Positions 6,194 to 10,119 of a stretch of 10,119 nucleotides of DNA are shown one piece after another (position 1 is the first letter of the stretch; every line of letters begins with the position of its first letter). Under the pieces are notes generated by a model. That model was not told the DNA's origin and did not search any database. It worked only from the letters and a program-made list of their open reading frames with translations. This DNA comes from Sulfurimonas sp. UBA6792 (lineage in GTDB: Bacteria; Campylobacterota; Campylobacteria; Campylobacterales; Sulfurimonadaceae). The stretch is taken from contig DKFQ01000131.1 of assembly GCA_002452425.1 (NCBI GenBank), forward strand, positions 2,521 through 12,639. Reading direction: 5' to 3'. The position numbers and the translations under genes were made by a program.

Positions 6194-7390
6194 ATGTCAA
6201 CTACTATTTCATTAGAAAAACTCTATGAGTTTTCAAATCTTTATTTCTCGCTCCCAACACCTGCTTTTAAAAGATATCTTTATGGCAAGATTGATTTTGC
6301 ATCAAAGATGATAGGAATTTTGGGGCAAAGAGGGGTTGGAAAAACTACACTCATAAGACAACTTGCCCAAAATTATGATTTGCCCTCTTCAAAGATGCTC
6401 TACATTAGTGCCGACAACATAGTAAACAGTTTAACTGACATAGCCAAAGAGTTTAGTGCTTATGGTGGGAAACTGCTTATCATCGATGAGATACACAAAG
6501 CCGATAATTTTGCCCATGAGCTTAAAACTATCTATGATTTTTTGGATATAAAAGTGATATTTTCAGGCTCGTCGGCACTTGAGATAGAAAATAGCAAAGT
6601 AGATTTAAGCAGAAGAGTTCTTTTTTATGAGTTGCACTCTCTCTCTTTTAGAGAGTTTTTAGCTATCAAGTTTGATATAAAACTGCCGACATACACACTT
6701 GCCGATATTTTGCAAAATCATCAAGACATAGCTACAAAAATCGCAAAAGAGTTTAAGCCGCTAGAGTATTTTGCTCTTTATAAAGAGTTTGGCACTTATC
6801 CATTTTTTACGGAAGGTGAAATGGGGTACAAACTAAGACTCAACGAGATTATCAACATCATTCTCGATAGCGAAGTAGCTACTATTTATAATGTTGACAG
6901 CGATAAGATAAACACCATCAGAAAACTTTTACATCTCCTTTGCAGCAGTGTTCCCATGGAACTTAATATACAAAATATAGCCCAAAGCGCGGGCGTTAGT
7001 AGAAATACACTTTATTCATATCTTTACTATCTTAAAAAAGCAAATCTTATCGAAATCATAGGTGGAAACTTTGCCCATAAAAAACTTCTCAACAAGCCCG
7101 ATAAGATATATCTTGAAAATATAAATCTTTATAATATTTTGTGTTCAAACCAAAATATCGGAAGCCTAAGAGAGAGCTTTTTTGTATCGCAGCTTAAAAT
7201 AGACCACTCTATCAAATATGCTCAAAGGGGTGATTTTGTCGTGGATGATTTTTATGTTTTTGAAATAGGCGGTAAAAACAAAAGCTTCGAGCAAATAAAA
7301 GATATGCCGGAGAGTTTTGTAGCGGCGGATGACATAGAAGTAGGATTTAAAAATAAAATTCCCCTTTGGTTGTTTGGGTTTAGCTATTAG
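6194..7390 (+). CDS. AAA/DUF4143 P-loop ATPase with nuclease-fold C-terminus
   Basis: This 398-residue protein has the AAA_14 plus DUF4143 layout. An N-terminal P-loop domain (about 35-160) shows Walker A GQRGVGKTT (44-52), Walker B LLIIDEIHK (94-102), a sensor-like VIFSGSSALEI (121-131) and the family phrase LHSLSFREFL (147-156). A winged helix follows (about 255-290, IAQSAGVSRNTLYSYLYYLKKANLIE). The C-terminal DUF4143 part has a degenerate PD-(D/E)xK-like site, with Asp347 in RGDFVV and then FEIGGKNK, where Glu357 and Lys361 are four residues apart instead of two. The cellular role of this widespread family is unknown. The start at 6194 follows AAAGAGG by 5 nt. Its own promoter, inverted repeat and noticeably AT-rich text suggest a self-contained, possibly transferred gene, set between repair genes. 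Confidence 0.85.
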   Translation: MSTTISLEKLYEFSNLYFSLPTPAFKRYLYGKIDFASKMIGILGQRGVGKTTLIRQLAQNYDLPSSKMLYISADNIVNSLTDIAKEFSAYGGKLLIIDEIHKADNFAHELKTIYDFLDIKVIFSGSSALEIENSKVDLSRRVLFYELHSLSFREFLAIKFDIKLPTYTLADILQNHQDIATKIAKEFKPLEYFALYKEFGTYPFFTEGEMGYKLRLNEIINIILDSEVATIYNVDSDKINTIRKLLHLLCSSVPMELNIQNIAQSAGVSRNTLYSYLYYLKKANLIEIIGGNFAHKKLLNKPDKIYLENINLYNILCSNQNIGSLRESFFVSQLKIDHSIKYAQRGDFVVDDFYVFEIGGKNKSFEQIKDMPESFVAADDIEVGFKNKIPLWLFGFSY

Positions 7391-7410
7391 CAGATTTGTA
7401 ATTTTAAGTA

Positions 7411-7418
7411 GGTACAAT
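7411..7418 (+). promoter_or_regulatory. -10 element just before the lipoprotein ATG
   Basis: GGTACAAT at 7411-7418 fits gnTAnaAT. Only six bases (7419-7424) separate it from the ATG at 7425, so a transcript from it would be leaderless or nearly so. The only Shine-Dalgarno-like bases (AGTAGG, 7407-7412) lie about 12 nt upstream, which is too far to be good. The lipoprotein gene could instead be read from the ATPase transcript. Confidence 0.4.
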
Positions 7419-7424
7419 TCGACC

Positions 7425-7895
7425 ATGAAATATATAGCACTTATCTTAGCTCTTTTTTTGAGCGCATGTAGTACCAAAACTTATGAGCGTACGCAGACAA
7501 AAATCATCACTATCAAATCTCCAAAGATAAAATTTTCTGATGTCGGGTATCTTAGAAACAGTGACAAATCGCTGGAACTGGAGCTTTTTGTGGCGGGTAA
7601 ATGTATAGAGCGCATAGCTATCAACCATCTCGTTTGTGTGAGTGATGGGTGCAAGAGCAAGAGTGCTTTCAATGAAGAGTACTTGAGTGGCTTTTACCCT
7701 GAAGATACTATGCAAAATCTTCTTCTCGCCCACCCTATCTATGATGGAAAAAATATGCAAAAAACGGCGGATGGGTTTGAACAGAAGATTCAAGATAGCA
7801 AGGTGGACATCAGCTACAAAGTGAGTGCACATGCTGTTTTGTTTAAAGACAGAACAAATGGGATTATTTTTAGTATAAAGGATTTGGATGAGTAA
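7425..7895 (+). CDS. Small lipoprotein of unknown function
   Basis: This is a 156-residue protein with a lipoprotein signal peptide: MKYIALILALF, then the lipobox LSAC with Cys15 as the acylated residue, then STKTYERTQ. It should be anchored in the cytoplasmic or outer membrane; residue +2 is Ser, which in enteric bacteria favours the outer membrane. The mature part contains three further Cys (in GKCIERIAINHLVCVSDGCKSKSAF, about residues 60-80), so a disulfide is possible. It looks mixed alpha/beta with no recognised domain. I start it at 7425 because the signal peptide begins there; the reading frame extends to 7374 only through the preceding gene's end. Its last codons overlap nfo by 8 bp, so the two are translationally linked. 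Confidence 0.75.
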   Translation: MKYIALILALFLSACSTKTYERTQTKIITIKSPKIKFSDVGYLRNSDKSLELELFVAGKCIERIAINHLVCVSDGCKSKSAFNEEYLSGFYPEDTMQNLLLAHPIYDGKNMQKTADGFEQKIQDSKVDISYKVSAHAVLFKDRTNGIIFSIKDLDE

Positions 7896-8733
7896 ATTTG
7901 TAGGTGCGCATGTAAGTGCTAGCGGTGGTGTTTTCAATGCGGTGCAAAACGCCCAAAACATCGGAGCTAAAGCGTTTGCTCTCTTTACAAAAAACCAGAG
8001 ACAGTGGGCTGCAAAACCGCTTGATGATGAGACTGTAGATAAGTTTAAAAATGCACTTAGCGCAAGCGGGATTTTGCCTCGTCACATTCTTCCACATGAC
8101 TCTTACCTTATCAACCTCGGTCATCCTGAAGAAGAGGCAAGAACAAAATCGATGGATGCTTTTTTGGATGAGGTGCAAAGATGCTCTCTTTTGGGGCTTG
8201 AAAAACTCAACTTTCACCCTGGAAGCCATCTGGGCAAGATAAGTGAAGATGAGTGTTTAGAGAGAATCGCTGATGCCATAAACAAAACCATAGCACAGAC
8301 AAATGGTGTAAAAATGGTCATCGAAAACACCGCCGGACAGGGAAGCAACCTCGGTTGGAGGTTTGAGCATTTAGCGCAAATCATCGACAAAGTAGAGAAC
8401 AAAAGCCGTGTGGGTGTCTGTATCGACACTTGCCACATGTTTAGCGCAGGGTACGACATACGAACAAGAGAGGCGTACGACAAAAGCTGGGCAGAGTTTG
8501 ACAAAATCGTCGGTTTTAACTACCTTATGGGGATGCACATCAACGACTCAAAGGCAAAATACGGCTCACACGTGGACAGACACCACTCGCTTGGCAAAGG
8601 TGAAATAGGGCTTGATGCGTTTAGGTTTATCATGAACGATGCGCGCATGGATGACATCCCTCTGATTTTAGAGACCATTGATGAAACTATCTGGAAAGAA
8701 GAAATAGCACTCCTTTACTCTTTTGAGAATTAA
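7888..8733 (+). CDS. nfo: Endonuclease IV (AP endonuclease)
   Basis: This 281-residue Zn-dependent enzyme of base excision repair cuts 5' to abasic sites and trims blocked 3' ends. All nine residues matching the three-zinc site of the E. coli enzyme are visible: His70, His110, Glu146, Asp180, His183, His217, Asp230, His232 and Glu262. The three family signatures are present: VIENTAGQG (144-152), VCIDTCHMFSAGYD (177-190) and HINDSKAKYGSHVDRHHSLG (217-236). N-terminal GAHVSASGG is also typical, and the length is normal. The ATG at 7888 lies 5 nt after AAAGGA (7877-7882) within the end of the lipoprotein gene. With dinB 2 kb away, this gives the region a DNA-repair flavour, but the two genes are on opposite strands. 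Confidence 0.95.
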   Translation: MSKFVGAHVSASGGVFNAVQNAQNIGAKAFALFTKNQRQWAAKPLDDETVDKFKNALSASGILPRHILPHDSYLINLGHPEEEARTKSMDAFLDEVQRCSLLGLEKLNFHPGSHLGKISEDECLERIADAINKTIAQTNGVKMVIENTAGQGSNLGWRFEHLAQIIDKVENKSRVGVCIDTCHMFSAGYDIRTREAYDKSWAEFDKIVGFNYLMGMHINDSKAKYGSHVDRHHSLGKGEIGLDAFRFIMNDARMDDIPLILETIDETIWKEEIALLYSFEN

Positions 8734-8745
8734 GCAAAATTTATA

Positions 8746-8751
8746 TAAAAT
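8746..8751 (+). promoter_or_regulatory. -10 promoter for the FadL-type gene
   Basis: TAAAAT at 8746-8751, within ATATAAAATC, is a plausible -10 box in the short gap after nfo. RNA would start near 8758, some 22 nt before the ATG at 8780, and AAAGGGG (8767-8773) gives a good ribosome site. Confidence 0.5.
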
Positions 8752-8779
8752 CAATGATTGTTTAACAAAGGGGTTTGGT

Positions 8780-9925
8780 ATGAAGAGTGCTGTTTTATTG
8801 TCGTTGGCGGCTTGTGCGCTGTTTGGGGGAGGGTATAAAATCCCTGAAACTTCGTTAAACTCGGTAGCTTTGAGTGCTGCCACTGTTGCGCACTCAAATG
8901 GAGCGGACGGCGCGTACTACAACCCTGCCAATATGGTTTTTATGAAAAATGAGAATGTTTTGGAGGCAAATCTGCTCTATATCGGCTTAAGTGATGTGGA
9001 GTACAAAAGTGCCACGACAACCATAAATGCCAAGAGAGAGGACTTTATCGTTCCATCGCTTCATTATGTCTCGCAAGATGTAAACGGCATGCGTTTTGGG
9101 CTAAGTGTGGTCTCTCCTGCGGGGCTTTCCAAAAGATGGAACTCTGCGCCTGCCATCTACACTGCTGAGGAGTTTACGCTTCAAACAGTTGAGATAAACC
9201 CTACGGTTGCGTTTAAAATCAACGAAAAAACAGGCGTTGCTTTGGGTGTAAGAGCTATTTACAGCGAGGGGGTTGTAAAAAGCACTTCGCCCATCGCATC
9301 ACGTGACATGGATGGAGATTCGCTTGATTTTGGGTATAACCTAGCACTCGCCTATAAGCCTACTTCCGAACTTGAGCTTGCACTTACTTACCGTTCTAAT
9401 GTGGATTTAAGCGTTAAGGGCAATGCGCTGCTCTCTTATACCGGTACACTAGGCGGCAGCGTTCCTCTTGGTACTTATATTTCAAGCAGCAGCGCATCGG
9501 TAAGTGTTCCCGTGCCTGCACTCTTCAATGCCGCAATCGCCTACACATTTGCAACTAAAACGACTTTGGAGTTTGTATATGAGCGTAACTATTGGTCAGA
9601 GTATAAAGAGCTTGATTTTAATTACGGCTCTAGCGTGCATCCTGTGACAAATATTTTTTTTGGAGCGCCAATCGCCAAAAATTGGAGCGATACAAATGCC
9701 TTTCGCTTTGGCGTAACACAAAAGCTTGATGCACTTACATTTATGGGCGGTGTGGTTATAGATGAGTCACCGGTACCAGAGGCGACGCTTGGTTTTGAAC
9801 TGCCGGATAGCGACTCGGTGTCGGTGTCGCTTGGGGCAAGATACCAGATAAATGAGAAACTAAACATAGGCTTGGCCGCACTCTACTCCATGAGAGAAGA
9901 GAGAAGTCACAAACAGCTCGCTTAA
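8780..9925 (+). CDS. OmpP1/FadL-type outer-membrane transporter, C-terminus shifted out of frame
   Basis: This is a 381-residue outer-membrane beta-barrel of the OmpP1/FadL/TodX family, whose members take up long-chain fatty acids or other hydrophobic compounds. After a signal peptide (about 1-18), the mature N-terminus GYKIPETSLNSVALSAA and then NGADGAYYNPANM (about 40-52) give the family signature; FadL uses this N-terminal segment as a plug. The rest is a series of amphipathic strands. I start at 8780, where MKSAVLLSLAA begins behind AAAGGGG; the frame back to 8723 has no support. As sequenced, the frame ends SHKQLA and lacks the last beta strand and terminal Phe. That strand (ending LEYRF) lies in the +1 frame at 9906-9986, just after a 7-bp tandem duplication. 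Without the duplication the protein would be 399 residues and normal. Confidence 0.85.
   Translation: MKSAVLLSLAACALFGGGYKIPETSLNSVALSAATVAHSNGADGAYYNPANMVFMKNENVLEANLLYIGLSDVEYKSATTTINAKREDFIVPSLHYVSQDVNGMRFGLSVVSPAGLSKRWNSAPAIYTAEEFTLQTVEINPTVAFKINEKTGVALGVRAIYSEGVVKSTSPIASRDMDGDSLDFGYNLALAYKPTSELELALTYRSNVDLSVKGNALLSYTGTLGGSVPLGTYISSSSASVSVPVPALFNAAIAYTFATKTTLEFVYERNYWSEYKELDFNYGSSVHPVTNIFFGAPIAKNWSDTNAFRFGVTQKLDALTFMGGVVIDESPVPEATLGFELPDSDSVSVSLGARYQINEKLNIGLAALYSMREERSHKQLA
9892..9905 (+). repeat. 7-bp tandem duplication (GAGAGAA x2) at the frameshift point
   Basis: Two perfect adjacent copies of GAGAGAA fill 9892-9898 and 9899-9905. Seven bases shift the frame by +1, which is exactly the shift between the main FadL frame and its detached C-terminal tail. 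Removing one copy gives ATG AGA GAA GTC ACA and reads straight through to LEYRF and the TAA at 9984-9986. Confidence 0.8.
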
Positions 9926-9986
9926 CGGCGAATTTTCAAACGCAAATGTGCTGATAATAGCATCAGCACTAGAATATAGATTTTAA
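9906..9986 (+). pseudogene. Out-of-frame C-terminal strand of the FadL-type protein
   Basis: This segment, read from GTC at 9906, gives VTNSSLNGEFSNANVLIIAS followed by ALEYRF and TAA. It has the alternating hydrophobic pattern and terminal Phe of a last outer-membrane beta strand, the signal read by the BAM assembly machinery. There is no start codon or ribosome site of its own at its head; it is the missing end of the gene that starts at 8780. The next gene's ribosome site begins at its stop codon. Confidence 0.8.
9948..9969. repeat. 8-bp perfect inverted repeat near the end of the FadL region
   Basis: GTGCTGAT (9948-9955) and ATCAGCAC (9962-9969) are inverted copies with a 6-base loop. 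No T-tract follows on either strand, so it is not an intrinsic terminator. It lies in the codons for the last strand of the FadL protein and about 15 bp before the next gene's ribosome site. It may fold in mRNA or bind a protein; chance is also possible. Confidence 0.45.
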
Positions 9987-9994
9987 GGACTTAT

Positions 9995-10119
9995 TTGGAA
10001 ACGTTAATCAATTTTTTAGAAGCAAAAGAGATAGAGAAATCGACGATTTTTGCACAACTTAAGTGCAGTAAAACAGAGGCGCAACTGTTGCAGTCTTTGG
10101 CAAAAAGGTATGTTACGGG
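9995..10119 (+). CDS. Start of an unrecognised protein, TTG start, runs off the window
   Basis: An open frame of 41 complete codons runs to the last base without a stop. It opens with TTG at 9995, 5 nt after a good AAGGA (9985-9989) that overlaps the TAA of the FadL tail. The translation starts METLINFLEAKEIEKS and continues STIFAQLKCSKTEAQLLQSL; it is soluble-looking and helical. I do not recognise it; the helix pattern could belong to a small DNA-binding or regulatory domain, but that is a guess. The tight spacing suggests co-transcription and translational coupling with the FadL-type gene. Because the shifted FadL frame now stops at 9925, ribosomes would leave about 70 nt before this start, which could lower its translation. 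Confidence 0.6.
   Translation, partial: METLINFLEAKEIEKSTIFAQLKCSKTEAQLLQSLAKRYVT

Noticed and set aside
7374..7424. Earlier start of the lipoprotein inside the ATPase gene
   Set aside because: The lipoprotein signal peptide begins exactly at 7425, and a 17-residue extension would spoil it.
8723..8779. N-terminal extension of the FadL-type protein into the end of nfo
   Set aside because: The true signal peptide starts at 8780 behind a good ribosome site, and the extension would overlap the nfo stop codon.
8780..8815. Lipobox-like LAAC in the FadL-type signal peptide
   Set aside because: FadL-family proteins are not lipoproteins and the mature start GYKIPE is well downstream of that Cys; I read it as an ordinary signal peptide.
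1..10119. tRNA, rRNA, CRISPR array, insertion sequence or attachment site
   Set aside because: I searched by eye for cloverleaf ends, regularly spaced repeats, transposase motifs and long terminal repeats and saw none.

Overview
The window looks like chromosome from a Campylobacterota (epsilonproteobacterial) organism, most likely a Sulfurimonas-type sulfur or hydrogen oxidiser. I base this on moderately AT-rich, tightly packed genes, on several promoters that fit the extended -10 pattern of this phylum (gnTAnaAT or TGnTATAAT, no clear -35), and on the gene set and protein style. The genus is inferred from reading alone.

Layout. (a) 1-2821, plus strand: the tail of a DUF475 membrane protein with a hairpin over its stop codon. 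A promoter follows, then a probable 20-codon leader ORF that overlaps (ATGA) a CNNM/CBS-domain membrane protein. Next, with 11-bp gaps, come an N-carbamoylputrescine amidase (aguB) and a secreted DUF2780-like protein. (b) 2899-3699, plus: a protein with a C-terminal J domain, whose stop codon overlaps the stop of the convergent gene behind it. (c) 3696-5918, minus: a two-gene unit made of a Y-family DNA polymerase (DinB/Pol IV) with an extra segment of about 45 residues in its N-terminal half, then a stand-alone DUF234 protein with an intact-looking PD-(D/E)xK site. (d) 5919-6193: an AT-rich divergent intergenic region holding promoters for both directions, a 12-bp palindrome at the dinB promoter and a 10+10-bp inverted repeat at the start of the gene to the right. 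(e) 6194-8733, plus: an AAA/DUF4143 ATPase, a small lipoprotein and endonuclease IV (nfo); the last two overlap by 8 bp. (f) 8780-9986, plus: an OmpP1/FadL-type outer-membrane transporter whose last strand is out of frame, followed by the start of an unrecognised gene that begins with TTG and runs off the window.

How the genes relate. Two themes appear: metal or polyamine handling on the left (DUF475, CNNM/CBS, AguB), and DNA repair in the middle (DinB, a nuclease-fold partner, endonuclease IV). No phage, IS, CRISPR, tRNA or rRNA is visible. The strongest unusual signals are: the 7-bp tandem duplication that exactly accounts for the FadL frameshift and could act as an on/off switch; the leader ORF coupled to the CNNM protein; the operator-like inverted repeat in front of the AAA ATPase; the insertion in DinB; and two promoters placed so close to start codons that the mRNAs may be leaderless.
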